Shown here: positions 1 to 8,473 of the stretch, piece by piece
Layout of the letters: every line of letters starts with the position of its first letter
Numbering within the stretch: position 1 is the first letter of the stretch
From: Paenibacillus ferrarius
GTDB lineage: Bacteria; Bacillota; Bacilli; Paenibacillales; NBRC-103111
Reading direction: 5' to 3'
Length of the DNA stretch: 64,000 nucleotides
NCBI RefSeq assembly: GCF_002027705.1
Contig: NZ_MBTG01000012.1
Coordinates: 62,001 to 126,000, forward strand
Position numbers and translations under genes: made by a program
Notes under the pieces: generated by a model
Told to the model about the DNA's origin: nothing
The model's database searches: none
The model's input: only the letters and a program-made list of their open reading frames with translations

Positions 1-806
1 ACCAAGAGCTCCAGCATGCTTTGAATACTTTGCAGAAAACCCAGGAACAGCTTGTCCAATCAGAGAAAATGGGTGCCTTAGGAAATCTTGTAGCTGGAGT
101 GTCGCATGAAATTAATACACCGATCGGAATCGGTGTTACTGCTGTCTCCTATTTGGATCAGAAGACGAAGGATTTCAAAAGCTTGTATGAAGCTGGTAAA
201 ATGAAAAAGTCGGATTTGGAACATTTTCTGTCTATTGTCGGAGAAACGAATACGATGGTGCAGTCCAATTTGGAACGCGCATCCTCTTTGGTGCGCAGTT
301 TCAAGCAAATTTCCGTCGATCAGAGTGTTGAAGTGAAGCGAACGTTTCATCTGAAAGAATATTTAGAGGGAATCATCGCCAGCTTAAAGCCAACGCTGAA
401 GAAAACAAAGCTTCGCGTGGATGTTTATTGTGATGCTCGACTGAATCTTTATACATACCCAGGCGCTTTATCTCAGTTGATTACGAATTTGGTTATGAAC
501 TCATTGAATCATGCTTACGACATCGAGGAAGAAGGCAGTTTAAGTATTCGTGTTACAGATGATCAAGAAACGATTACTATTGTTTATTCGGATGACGGCA
601 GAGGCATGCCGCAGGAAGTGTTGGATCATATTTTTGATCCATTCTTCACAACCAGCCGTGGAAAAGGTGGTACAGGGTTAGGAATGAATATCGTTTATAA
701 CCTCGTTACCCAATCTATGAACGGAACCATTCATTGCTGCAGCACAGTAGGGCAAGGAAGTTTGTTTATCATTACGATACCGAAAGAGGAGGAAGCCGAG
801 CTATGA
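1..806 (+). CDS. Sensor histidine kinase, C-terminal part (5' end outside window)
   Basis: The frame is open to the left edge, so only the C-terminal part of the kinase is present. A short coiled segment leads into the dimerisation/phosphoacceptor helix with SHEINTP (the phosphorylated His), then a HATPase_c domain with the N box NLVMNSLNHAYD, the G1 box DDGRGM, the F box IFDPFF and the G2 box GGTGLGMNIV. All catalytic boxes look intact. Its stop codon overlaps the start of the downstream regulator by four bases (ATGA at 803-806), so the two are translationally coupled and very probably form a two-component pair. The sensory domain lies outside the window, so the signal is unknown. Confidence 0.93.
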   Translation, partial: QELQHALNTLQKTQEQLVQSEKMGALGNLVAGVSHEINTPIGIGVTAVSYLDQKTKDFKSLYEAGKMKKSDLEHFLSIVGETNTMVQSNLERASSLVRSFKQISVDQSVEVKRTFHLKEYLEGIIASLKPTLKKTKLRVDVYCDARLNLYTYPGALSQLITNLVMNSLNHAYDIEEEGSLSIRVTDDQETITIVYSDDGRGMPQEVLDHIFDPFFTTSRGKGGTGLGMNIVYNLVTQSMNGTIHCCSTVGQGSLFIITIPKEEEAEL

Positions 807-2368
807 CGAGTTCATTTGGGTCCATAGACCAAGACGAGCTTCTTTTTGCGGAGGAAGAAGTTGCAGATGCTACAGTTGACACCTCCATCGAGCAGGAACC
901 ATGGGTTGTCTTGATTGTGGATGATGAGAAGCAAATTCATCAAGTGACGAAAATGGTGCTGGATGACTTCGAGTTTGCTGGCAAGAAACTTGAGTTTCAC
1001 AGTGCATATTCGGCCTTGGAAGCCAGACAGCTGTTGAAACAGCAGCCGAATGCAGCACTTATCTTATTGGATGTTGTGATGGAGTATGAGGATGCAGGTC
1101 TTCAGACGGTTAAGTACATTCGCGAGGAATTGAAAAATACGGCAATCCGTATTATTTTACGAACGGGCCAGCCTGGACAAGCACCTGAGCGCACGGTCAT
1201 TATGGATTATGATATTAATGATTACAAAGAAAAAACGGAGCTTACTACACAGAAGCTTTTTACTACTGTGGTTACGGCGCTGCGTTCTTATCGGGATTTG
1301 AAGACGATTGAGAAAAGCAGAGCAGGACTTGAAGAAATTATCAAATCGGCCTCGACGTTGTTTGAATTGCAATCCATGAAGAAATTTGCCTCTGGCGTCT
1401 TGACGCAAATGACATCGATTGTAAATTTGCACCAAAATGCGATTCACTGCAGCTTCGCTGTCACAAAGGGTGTCGAGGACATTTATATTCTAGCAGCAAG
1501 CGGCGATTATGCCTCGAATCAGGACGAGCGTGCACGCGATGTTGTACCACGCGAAATGCTGGAAGAGATCGAGCAAGCTTTTCAAACCAAGAAAAGCAGC
1601 TTTGCTTCGGATCGCTTTGTGATCTATTTCCAAAGCAAAATGGGGATGGAAAACGTCATCTATATGAATGGCTTCAAGGCGTTAAGCGAGTGGGAGCGTT
1701 ATCTAGTTGATATTTATTGCGCGAATGTTTCCGTGGCTTTCGAGAACCTTTATTTGAATGAGGAACTTGAGAGTACACAGCAAGAAATCATCTATACGAT
1801 GGGCGAAATCACGGAAACTAGATCCAAGGAAACCGGGCATCATGTGAAAAGGGTCGCAGAATACTCGCGGCTCCTTGCGCTCAAATATGGGCTGCCTGAG
1901 CAGGAAGCAGAAGTCATTCGTCTAGCTTCTCCGATGCACGATGTCGGCAAAGTTGGAATTCCAGATGCGATCCTGAATAAGCCAGGTCCATTGACGACAG
2001 AAGAATTCGATATCATGAAGACGCATTCGAATCTTGGCTACGAAATGCTGAAGCATTCGAACAAGCAAGTGCTGAATGCTGCGGCAATTATCGCAGGACA
2101 ACATCATGAACGTTATGATGGTACGGGTTACCCCTTGGGCCTGAAGGGAGAAGATATTCACCTATATGGTCGTATAACGGCTTTGGCCGATGTCTTTGAT
2201 GCCCTGTGCAGCGATCGGGTATATAAGAAAGCATGGGAGTTGGATCGTGTTCTGGATTTGCTGAAGGCGGAACGAGGGAAGCATTTCGATCCGGATATCG
2301 TCGATATTTTTCTTTCCCATTTAGACGAGTTTTTGGTCATTAAAGAGCTGTACAAAGAACAACGTTAA
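803..2368 (+). CDS. Response regulator with DUF3369-like and HD-GYP domains
   Basis: 521 residues. The ATG at 803 is preceded by GAGGAGG and overlaps the kinase stop, so it is preferred over the upstream in-frame TTG at 734. Residues about 34-160 are a receiver domain: acidic pair D40-D41, phosphoacceptor D90 in LILLDVV, and the Thr of ILRTG. A middle region of about 150 residues resembles the DUF3369 linker found in such proteins. The C-terminus is an HD-GYP domain with MHDVGKVGIPD and HHERYDGTGYP. HD-GYP proteins hydrolyse cyclic di-GMP; that activity is inferred from the motifs. The cognate kinase would control it by phosphorylation of D90. Confidence 0.92.
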   Translation: MTSSFGSIDQDELLFAEEEVADATVDTSIEQEPWVVLIVDDEKQIHQVTKMVLDDFEFAGKKLEFHSAYSALEARQLLKQQPNAALILLDVVMEYEDAGLQTVKYIREELKNTAIRIILRTGQPGQAPERTVIMDYDINDYKEKTELTTQKLFTTVVTALRSYRDLKTIEKSRAGLEEIIKSASTLFELQSMKKFASGVLTQMTSIVNLHQNAIHCSFAVTKGVEDIYILAASGDYASNQDERARDVVPREMLEEIEQAFQTKKSSFASDRFVIYFQSKMGMENVIYMNGFKALSEWERYLVDIYCANVSVAFENLYLNEELESTQQEIIYTMGEITETRSKETGHHVKRVAEYSRLLALKYGLPEQEAEVIRLASPMHDVGKVGIPDAILNKPGPLTTEEFDIMKTHSNLGYEMLKHSNKQVLNAAAIIAGQHHERYDGTGYPLGLKGEDIHLYGRITALADVFDALCSDRVYKKAWELDRVLDLLKAERGKHFDPDIVDIFLSHLDEFLVIKELYKEQR

Positions 2369-2675
2369 TGACATTAATGGTTCACATCGTGTTATGCAGG
2401 AATAAATTAAGCGCAATAACAATAGGCAACTCAGAGCTCTTATCTTCGGATAAGGGTTCTATTTGTGCTGCGTCAGCGATATCAACCTCTTGCTTATTTC
2501 TTCGTAAAATCCGGCAAAATTACGGTTAATCTACGATAATAACGGAATCCGTCGAAGAAAATAGGTCGAAATCGGCTTCTTTGTCTCTTTTTCGAAGATA
2601 GAGGAGCGTTTCTTTTAATTTACATTTCCTGTATGCTAGAAAAGGGCTTGAGACAGATAGAAAGAAGGTGTCACC
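2369..2675. other. Intergenic region after the two-component operon
   Basis: No credible reading frame. It holds a 12-pair hairpin at 2433-2460 and the ribosome binding site of the patatin-like gene (GAAAGAAGGTG near 2660). Nothing else was recognised. Confidence 0.6.
2433..2460 (+). terminator. Hairpin with UUCG tetraloop
   Basis: AGAGCTCTTATC (2433-2444) pairs with GATAAGGGTTCT (2449-2460), allowing G-U pairs, around a C(UUCG)G tetraloop. It lies 65 bases after the HD-GYP stop. The following T tract is weak (ATTTGTG), so it may be a terminator or an mRNA-stabilising hairpin. Confidence 0.5.
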
Positions 2676-3527
2676 ATGCAAGGCGTTGGACTCGTACTGG
2701 AAGGCGGAGGTATGCGAGGGGTATACACCGCAGGAGTCTTGGAATATTTTATGGAGCAGGATTGGTATTTTCCCTATGTTGTAGGGGTGTCAGCGGGGGC
2801 GTGTAACGCCGTTTCGTACATCTCCAAACAACCTGGCCGGAATAAGAAAGTGACCATTGACTATATTGGAGATCACCGATATTTAAGTTACCGTAATCTA
2901 TGGCGTCACAAAAGTATATTCGGGATGGATTTCATTTTCAATGAATTACCGAATGTGTTAGTTCCTTTTGATTATGATGCCTTCTATAATTCGCCGCAAC
3001 AGTTCGCTATCGGTACGACCGATGCGCATACAGGGGAACCTGTTTACTACACGAAACATCAACTTATGAAGCAAACGATGCCCATTGTTCAGGCTTCTAG
3101 TTCATTGCCATTCGTAGCAAAGCCGATTCATTATGAAGGCCGCACCTTATTTGATGGCGGATTGGTCGATCCGATTCCGGTTCAGAAGTCGGTTGCAGAT
3201 GGGAATCGGAAACATATTATTGTTCTTACCAAAGAGCAAGGCTATCGAAAAAGTCCATTCAAACAAGGTTGGCTTGCCAAAAGTTTTTATCCGAAATATG
3301 ACGGTTTGGTGAATGTACTTGTGAATCGAAGCGAAATCTATAATGGAACACTGGAGACCATCGCAAAAATGGAAAAAGAGGGAAGTGCGATCATTATTCG
3401 CCCATCTTCCAAAGTGGTCGTGGGCCGTATGGAGAAAAATCCGAAGAAGCTGGAAGACCTGCATGAGTTAGGCTATGCGGATGCTAAGCGAATGGGATCT
3501 CAGCTAAAAAGTTGGTTATTAACATAA
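2676..3527 (+). CDS. Patatin-like phospholipase family protein
   Basis: 283 residues. The N-terminus carries the glycine-rich oxyanion motif LEGGGMRGVYTAGV, followed by the nucleophile elbow GVSAGA (catalytic Ser) and later DGGLVDPIP (catalytic Asp of the Ser-Asp dyad). This is the bacterial RssA/YjjU-like patatin group, which hydrolyses acyl esters of phospholipids or other lipids. There is no signal peptide, so it is probably cytoplasmic. The ATG has a spaced GAAGGTG ribosome binding site. The downstream PhnB-like gene begins just after the stop, so they may be co-transcribed. Confidence 0.88.
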   Translation: MQGVGLVLEGGGMRGVYTAGVLEYFMEQDWYFPYVVGVSAGACNAVSYISKQPGRNKKVTIDYIGDHRYLSYRNLWRHKSIFGMDFIFNELPNVLVPFDYDAFYNSPQQFAIGTTDAHTGEPVYYTKHQLMKQTMPIVQASSSLPFVAKPIHYEGRTLFDGGLVDPIPVQKSVADGNRKHIIVLTKEQGYRKSPFKQGWLAKSFYPKYDGLVNVLVNRSEIYNGTLETIAKMEKEGSAIIIRPSSKVVVGRMEKNPKKLEDLHELGYADAKRMGSQLKSWLLT

Positions 3528-3550
3528 ACCGTATGAAAGGAGCTGTTGAA

Positions 3551-3958
3551 GTGGAGTCACCTAAGCAAAAGGTCACAACATTTCTCATGTTTGAAGGGCA
3601 GGCTGAGGAAGCAATGAACCTATATACTTCTATATTTGATCAGTCCGAAATCCTAACCATTCAACGATATGGTCCTCATGAAGCTGGGGCGGAAGGCAGC
3701 GTGCTGAAGGCGACATTTTCTATGCATGGACAAACCTTTATGTGTATAGATAGCAGTGTGAAGCATGAATTCACATTCACGCCTTCAATTTCCCTTTATG
3801 TTACCTGTGAAACAGAAGAAGAAATTAATCGTGTTTTTGAAAAGCCGGCGCAAGACGGGAAAGTTTATATGCCGTTGGGAAACTATCCATTCAGTGAGCG
3901 GTTTGGTTGGGTCGGGGATAAGTTCGGTGTGTCTTGGCAGTTGAATCTAGGCGGTTGA
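3551..3958 (+). CDS. PhnB-like / VOC superfamily protein
   Basis: 135 residues with the start KVTTFLMFEGQAEEAMNLY typical of the 3-demethylubiquinone-methyltransferase-like (PhnB) branch of the vicinal oxygen chelate superfamily. The GTG at 3551 is chosen because AAAGGAG at 3536-3542 lies eight bases upstream; a longer in-frame start at 3512 would overlap the lipase gene and lacks a ribosome binding site. The C-terminus GWVGDKFGVSWQLN is typical of the family. Members are single-domain proteins of mostly unknown substrate. Confidence 0.85.
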   Translation: MESPKQKVTTFLMFEGQAEEAMNLYTSIFDQSEILTIQRYGPHEAGAEGSVLKATFSMHGQTFMCIDSSVKHEFTFTPSISLYVTCETEEEINRVFEKPAQDGKVYMPLGNYPFSERFGWVGDKFGVSWQLNLGG

Positions 3959-3960
3959 AT

Positions 3961-4003
3961 AAAAAAATGCAGCACTTGGCGTTAGCCAAATGCTGCATTT
4001 TTC
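3961..4003 (+). terminator. Intrinsic terminator after the PhnB-like gene
   Basis: AAAAATGCAGCA pairs perfectly with TGCTGCATTTTT, with an inner CTTGGC/GCCAAA extension. It is A-rich on one side and T-rich on the other, so it can serve both this operon and the convergent YjcZ-like gene. Confidence 0.9.
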
Positions 4004-4021
4004 AATACATTTACTTGCTTA

Positions 4022-4120
4022 TTACCATACGAATGCGGAAGTGATAATGACCAAAAGAATGAAAAGAACCAATACAGCTGCGGAACTGTTACCTCTGTAG
4101 CCTTCGACTTCGTAGCCCAT
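4022..4120 (-). CDS. YjcZ-family sporulation miniprotein
   Basis: A 32-residue protein: a Gly/Tyr-containing head (MGYEVEGYRGNS), one hydrophobic helix rich in Leu, Val and Ile, and an aromatic end (FVW). This is the architecture of the YjcZ family, small single-helix proteins made during sporulation in Bacillales. The ribosome binding site AAAGGAGAG lies about ten bases before the ATG. The gene is monocistronic and convergent with the PhnB-like gene, sharing its terminator. Confidence 0.85.
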   Translation of the reverse strand: MGYEVEGYRGNSSAAVLVLFILLVIITSAFVW

Positions 4121-4311
4121 AATTAAGCACTCTCCTTTAGAACTAAAATGTATTACGAAGATAGCTTATGCAAATGTTTGTCCTTATGATTGGGCAAGCC
4201 GACCATTTTATGGAAATGAACTGGAGTAGGTTCACTAGTTCAACTTATTTTTCAAGGATAACTTGCTTAATTTGATCAGTAGGGGTATATTTCTCATATG
4301 TGAATTGAATA

Positions 4312-4405
4312 AACACCATCCGGGAGCTTGAGCAGTCAGGCTGAGAGTGCGGGATATGCCGCTGACCGTCCGATCTGATCTAGTTAATGCTAGCGCAGAG
4401 AATGA
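4312..4405 (+). promoter_or_regulatory. TPP riboswitch (THI element)
   Basis: The conserved core is visible: CTGAGA at 4341-4346, CTGATC at 4375-4380, and TTAATGCTAGCGCAGAGAA at 4384-4402. It stands in front of a thiamine-precursor transport operon, as expected for a TPP sensor. The first strand of helix P1 is less clear, so the ends are approximate. Confidence 0.93.
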
Positions 4406-4443
4406 TTATACACTACAATTTAGTGTATTATTGGTCAACGTAT

Positions 4444-4478
4444 AAGTCGCGAGAGACATTTGTCTTCTGCGGCTTTTT
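4444..4478 (+). terminator. Expression-platform terminator of the TPP riboswitch
   Basis: AAGTCGCGAGAGACA and TGTCTTCTGCGGCTT form a long stem with a few G-U pairs and one or two mismatches, followed by a T run. Its place about 40 bases behind the aptamer and 165 bases before the first gene suggests transcription attenuation by TPP. Confidence 0.82.
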
Positions 4479-4646
4479 ATATCTTTTCTTTTAAATCATG
4501 AAGTAATGCCAGCGTAGAGAATTCACACAAATGCACGTCCTTTCGGGCTTGTTTCGTTAGGGGTTATCATTTTCTACTTTTGGCGCTCCTGGATCACGGG
4601 GGCTTTTTCTTATGGTTGGATGGAGAGACGAGAGGGGAAACAAGGA

Positions 4647-5669
4647 ATGAAATGGAAGAAAATTGCACCACTCATGTTGGTAAGTTTAACGGTAGCTTTA
4701 GCAGGATGCGGCAAGCAAGCAGACGAGCCAAGCGCAAGCGCATCGACGAAACCGGTTAAAACGTTGACCAATGTCAAGGTAGTTCTGGATTGGACACCGA
4801 ATACGAATCATACCGGGTTGTATGTGGCTAAGGATCAAGGCTTCTTTGAGCAAGAGGGACTGAATGTACAAATCATTGCACCTGGTGAAGGCGGCGCTGA
4901 TGCCATGATCGCTTCAGGTGCGGCGGAGTTCGGCGTGAGTTACCAGGAGAGCATTACGCAAGGGCGTATACAAGGGGTTCCGTTGGTATCTATTGCCGCT
5001 GTCATCCAGCACAACACATCCGGATTTGCTTCGCCGGTAGCCAAGAACATCAAGTCCCCCAAAGATTTCGAAAACAAAACTTATGGGGGTTGGGGAGCAC
5101 CTGCGGAAAGTGCGATGATCGATTCCCTCATGCAAACCGAGAAAGCAGATCCCAACAAAGTGAAGATCGTCAATATTGGAGAAGCTGATTATTTCACAGC
5201 AGTGAAGCGGGATATTGATTTTGCATGGATTTACTACGCGTGGACAGGCGTGGATGCTGAGCTGCGCGGTGAGCCGCTGAACATGATTTATTTGAACAAG
5301 TATTCCGATAAACTAGATTACTATACACCAGTTTTGGCAACGAATGAGAAAATGATCAAAGAAAAGCCGGAGCTCGTTAAAGCTTTCGTGGCCGCTGCTT
5401 CAAAAGGCTATCAGTTCGCTATCAGCAAACCAGAGGATGCCGCTAACATTTTGATCAAAGCAGTTCCTGATCTGGATAAAAAGCTTGTTGTGGCCAGTCA
5501 GAAATGGCTCAGCACTCGTTATCAAGACGATGCTCCTCGTTGGGGCGAGCAAAAACGGACAGTTTGGGAAAATTATGCGAATTGGATGCTGGAGCATAAG
5601 TTGCTGGAGAAAAACCTCGATGTCGATGCTGCATTCACGAATAATTTTTTACCGGTGAGCTCCAAATAA
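4647..5669 (+). CDS. thiY: Thiamine-precursor ABC transporter, substrate-binding lipoprotein (ThiY/NMT1 type)
   Basis: 340 residues. The ATG at 4647 follows AGAGGGG and starts a clean lipoprotein signal (MKWKK, hydrophobic stretch, lipobox LAGC); the upstream ATG at 4620 would put nine charged residues before it. The mature part has the NMT1/THI5-like fold with VVLDWTPNTNHTGLYVAKDQG, GGADAMIASGAAEFG and VKRDIDFAWIYYAWTG. In this family the ligand is HMP or formylaminopyrimidine, used to build thiamine. It is first in an operon behind a TPP riboswitch with permease and ATPase genes, which supports the assignment. The exact ligand is inferred. Confidence 0.92.
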   Translation: MKWKKIAPLMLVSLTVALAGCGKQADEPSASASTKPVKTLTNVKVVLDWTPNTNHTGLYVAKDQGFFEQEGLNVQIIAPGEGGADAMIASGAAEFGVSYQESITQGRIQGVPLVSIAAVIQHNTSGFASPVAKNIKSPKDFENKTYGGWGAPAESAMIDSLMQTEKADPNKVKIVNIGEADYFTAVKRDIDFAWIYYAWTGVDAELRGEPLNMIYLNKYSDKLDYYTPVLATNEKMIKEKPELVKAFVAAASKGYQFAISKPEDAANILIKAVPDLDKKLVVASQKWLSTRYQDDAPRWGEQKRTVWENYANWMLEHKLLEKNLDVDAAFTNNFLPVSSK

Positions 5670-5708
5670 ATTTCCAATTCAGGTGAGGTTTTGAAAGGAG
5701 AAATAAAC

Positions 5709-5999
5709 ATGGCTAATGCACTTGTCAGTATTCAAATTATTCCTAAAACGAAAAACAACGAAGACGTAATTCCTTATGTAGATCGTGCGATCGAGGTCAT
5801 TGCTAAATCTGGTGTCAAATATTTCGTGTCCCCGCTGGAAACAACGATGGAAGGGGAACTTGATCAACTTCTCGCCATCATACAGGATATGAACGATGCC
5901 ATGATTGAGATGGGCAGTCCGAATGTTATCTCGCAAGTGAAAATATATTTTAACCCGTCTGGCGCCTCGATGGACAAACTGACGGAGAAGTACAGATAA
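5709..5999 (+). CDS. Thiamine-binding DUF77/MTH1187 family protein
   Basis: 96 residues beginning MANALVSIQIIPKTKN, with the family's ferredoxin-like fold and VSPLETTMEGELDQLL. The ATG at 5709 has AAAGGAGA eight bases upstream. Members of this family (B. subtilis YqgV, YkoF-like domains) bind thiamine or its HMP moiety. Within this operon it probably hands over or buffers the imported pyrimidine; this role is inferred from position. Its stop overlaps the permease start (TAATG). Confidence 0.87.
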   Translation: MANALVSIQIIPKTKNNEDVIPYVDRAIEVIAKSGVKYFVSPLETTMEGELDQLLAIIQDMNDAMIEMGSPNVISQVKIYFNPSGASMDKLTEKYR

Positions 6000-6766
6000 T
6001 GAAACAGCAGCGCTGGTTCAGAGCAGGATGGCCACCTCTAGTTGTGGTCATCCTTCTGCTGCTTATATGGCAGCTTGTAGTAACTTGGGGAGGCACAGCC
6101 AGCTGGCTGCTGCCAAGTCCACTTAAAATATGGCAAGATGGCACGACCGATATGCCGCGCGTCTGGATGCACACCTTTGCAACATTCCGTTTAATGCTAA
6201 TCGGTTTCTTCGTCGGAGTGACAGTTGGTGTTATTGTTGCTAGCTGCTTGCACCGAGTGCCCGTCCTAAAGGCAGGCTTTTATCCGCTTCTGATCCTCTC
6301 GCAGAACGTCCCTACGATTGCCCTTGGGCCGCTTCTGATTATCTTATTTGGGTTCGGTCTCTTACCTAAAGTTATTTTAATTTCACTGGTCTGTTTCTTT
6401 CCTGTGACGATGTCAACGTTGGATGGCTTTATGCAAACAGATCGCAGCATGTACAACTACATGCAGATGATTGGTGCCAGCAAACGGCAAATCTTTTATA
6501 AATTAGAGCTGCCGCATGCATTGCCTGCTCTATTTACCGGGCTCAAAATATCAGCTACCTATAGTGTAATGGGGGCAGTTATTGCCGAATGGCTCGGAGG
6601 CGGTGTAGGGCTAGGTTATTATATGATTTTGCAGAAATCTGCCTTTCGTGCGGACCGTGAGTTTGTTGCTATTTTTATCATCGTAGTTCTAAGTTTGCTA
6701 TTCTTTTGGCTAATTGCCGGACTTGAGAAATGGGTTATTCGCTGGAACGCGAAACGATCATCCTAG
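5999..6766 (+). CDS. thiX: Thiamine-precursor ABC transporter permease
   Basis: 255 residues, about six membrane helices, with the BPD-type permease loop near PALFTGLKISATYSVMGAVIAEW. The N-terminus has a single helix followed by SWLLPSPLKIWQD, typical of the SsuC/ThiX-type permeases. The start codon overlaps the stop of the DUF77 gene by one base. It works with the lipoprotein upstream and the ATPase downstream. Confidence 0.9.
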   Translation: MKQQRWFRAGWPPLVVVILLLLIWQLVVTWGGTASWLLPSPLKIWQDGTTDMPRVWMHTFATFRLMLIGFFVGVTVGVIVASCLHRVPVLKAGFYPLLILSQNVPTIALGPLLIILFGFGLLPKVILISLVCFFPVTMSTLDGFMQTDRSMYNYMQMIGASKRQIFYKLELPHALPALFTGLKISATYSVMGAVIAEWLGGGVGLGYYMILQKSAFRADREFVAIFIIVVLSLLFFWLIAGLEKWVIRWNAKRSS

Positions 6767-6784
6767 AGGTAAGGGAGGTGTGGT

Positions 6785-7552
6785 ATGAACAAACTGGAGC
6801 TTAAAAGCATACATCAAACCTTCACTGGCAAAAAGCAGCGAACTTCTGTGCTGTCGGATATCTCACTCCATGTGAAAGAGGGAGAGTTCGTTTCCGTTAT
6901 TGGTCCTTCCGGCAGCGGAAAGAGTACGCTTTTTCATATTATTGGCGGTCTCATTGCTCCTTCCTCGGGAGAAGTATGGCTGGATGGCCGCAATGTCACC
7001 GGAAGGAAAGGCTTGATCAGCTATATGCCTCAACAGCCTGCTTTGTTTCCGTGGCGGAACATTGAGTCTAACGTAGCTCTTGCGCAGGAAGTAGCGGGAG
7101 AAAGTCGTGATGCTGCATTGGAAAAAGCAAGAGAGTGGCTGCCTAAAGTCGGATTAAGCGGTTATGAGCGTGAGTACCCTCATGTCTTATCTGGCGGCAT
7201 GCAGCAACGTGTATCTTTTCTGAGAGCTTTGCTTGGCCCACAAGAGGTTATGTGCTTGGACGAGCCCTTCGGCTCGTTGGATGCGCTAACCCGGCAAGAA
7301 ATGCAGGCATGGCTGCTGAATATATGGGAGCAAAACAAACGATCCATTCTGTTTGTAACGCATAGTATTGAGGAAGCGCTGTTCTTGTCTGATCGGATCT
7401 ATGTTCTGTCAAATAAGCCTGCAAGAATATTAGAGGAGCTCGTTGTACCTTTCGCAAGGCCTCGGCAGGAAGATGTCTTGCTCAAAGCTGAATTTCATGA
7501 GCTAAGGCAGCATATACAAAGTAGATTGCGTCAGGAGTTGTCACATGAATAA
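6785..7552 (+). CDS. thiZ: Thiamine-precursor ABC transporter ATP-binding protein
   Basis: 255 residues. Walker A GPSGSGKST, Q loop MPQQPALFPW, signature LSGGMQQR, Walker B VMCLDEPFGSLD and switch His in FVTHSIEEA are all intact. It belongs to the SsuB/TauB/ThiZ branch. The ribosome binding site GGGAGGTG precedes the ATG. The reading frame overlaps the next gene by eight bases. Confidence 0.92.
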   Translation: MNKLELKSIHQTFTGKKQRTSVLSDISLHVKEGEFVSVIGPSGSGKSTLFHIIGGLIAPSSGEVWLDGRNVTGRKGLISYMPQQPALFPWRNIESNVALAQEVAGESRDAALEKAREWLPKVGLSGYEREYPHVLSGGMQQRVSFLRALLGPQEVMCLDEPFGSLDALTRQEMQAWLLNIWEQNKRSILFVTHSIEEALFLSDRIYVLSNKPARILEELVVPFARPRQEDVLLKAEFHELRQHIQSRLRQELSHE

Positions 7553-8342
7553 AGCCATTGATGCGCATATTCATCTTGATATGTATTCGGAAACGGAAGT
7601 GCAGGAGATCGTATCAGACTTAACGGAAATGAATGTTGAATGTGTCATTGCCGTGTCCAGGCATCTGGCCTCTTGCATAGCTACGAAGCAGTTGAAGAAA
7701 GACGCACCCAATCAAATATTTACTGCTTATGGATTTCATCCTGAGCAAGAGCTGCCCCATGAAGCTCAGCTGAATGAGTTAATATCATGGATACGTGAAG
7801 AAGCAAATGAGATGGTAGCTGTAGGTGAGATTGGTCTGCCTTATTATAGTAGACTGGAAGCGGAGGAGCAGGGGCTGACTTTGGATTTGGCGCCATATGT
7901 CACGCTTCTGGATACCTTGCTGAAGCTTGCTGCGGAATTGGCAAAACCGGTTGTTCTGCATGCTGTCTATGAGGATGCGGAGATCGTTTGTGATCTTCTG
8001 GAGAAGCATGGCATCACCAAAGCACATTTTCATTGGTTTAAAGGGGCACCTCATGTAGTTAAGCGTATGATAAATGCAGGTTATATGATCTCGATTACAC
8101 CGGATGTGCTTTATGAAGAAGAAATAAGAACCCTTGTTCGTAGTTATCCGATTAAACAGTTAATGGTCGAAACTGACGGACCTTGGCCGTTCGAGGGTCC
8201 CTTCAAGGGGCAAGTAACGCATCCTCGGATGATACATGCCGTTATTGAACAGATTGCGCTTCTGCATGGCTTGACTGCTGAGGAGGCAGGAAGCATTATA
8301 TTGGAGAATACCAAGCGATTCTATGGTCTTTCTACATTTTAG
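7545..8342 (+). CDS. TatD-family metal-dependent hydrolase in the thiamine operon
   Basis: 265 residues with the TatD/amidohydrolase motifs: AHIHLD near the N-terminus, GEIGLPYY, a His in VLHAVYED, FHWFKG, and VETDGPWPF near the C-terminus. These provide the expected metal ligands. It starts inside the end of the ATPase gene and is the last gene of the TPP-controlled operon. TatD proteins are usually nucleases or deacylases. Here a role in processing the imported pyrimidine, such as removing an N-formyl group, is possible but is only inferred from the neighbours. Confidence 0.85.
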   Translation: MNKAIDAHIHLDMYSETEVQEIVSDLTEMNVECVIAVSRHLASCIATKQLKKDAPNQIFTAYGFHPEQELPHEAQLNELISWIREEANEMVAVGEIGLPYYSRLEAEEQGLTLDLAPYVTLLDTLLKLAAELAKPVVLHAVYEDAEIVCDLLEKHGITKAHFHWFKGAPHVVKRMINAGYMISITPDVLYEEEIRTLVRSYPIKQLMVETDGPWPFEGPFKGQVTHPRMIHAVIEQIALLHGLTAEEAGSIILENTKRFYGLSTF

Positions 8343-8401
8343 TAAATACTGAACTAAAACTGAATTAAATACTGAATTAAATACTAACTACTAAATCAAA
8401 C

Positions 8402-8449
8402 TGGACATGTGTTCGTAATAGAATTATAATAATTAAGAACACATGTTCT
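8402..8449 (+). promoter_or_regulatory. tag promoter with two LexA (SOS) boxes
   Basis: A sigma-A promoter is visible: -35 TGGACA (8402-8407), 17-bp spacer, -10 TATAAT (8425-8430). Two 14-mers match the Bacillus LexA consensus CGAACRNRYGTTYG at 12 of 14 positions: TGGACATGTGTTCG (8402-8415, covering the -35) and AGAACACATGTTCT (8436-8449, just downstream of the -10). LexA bound at either would block RNA polymerase. Confidence 0.82.
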
Positions 8450-8473
8450 ATATTTGGTGAGGTGAGTTTAAAA

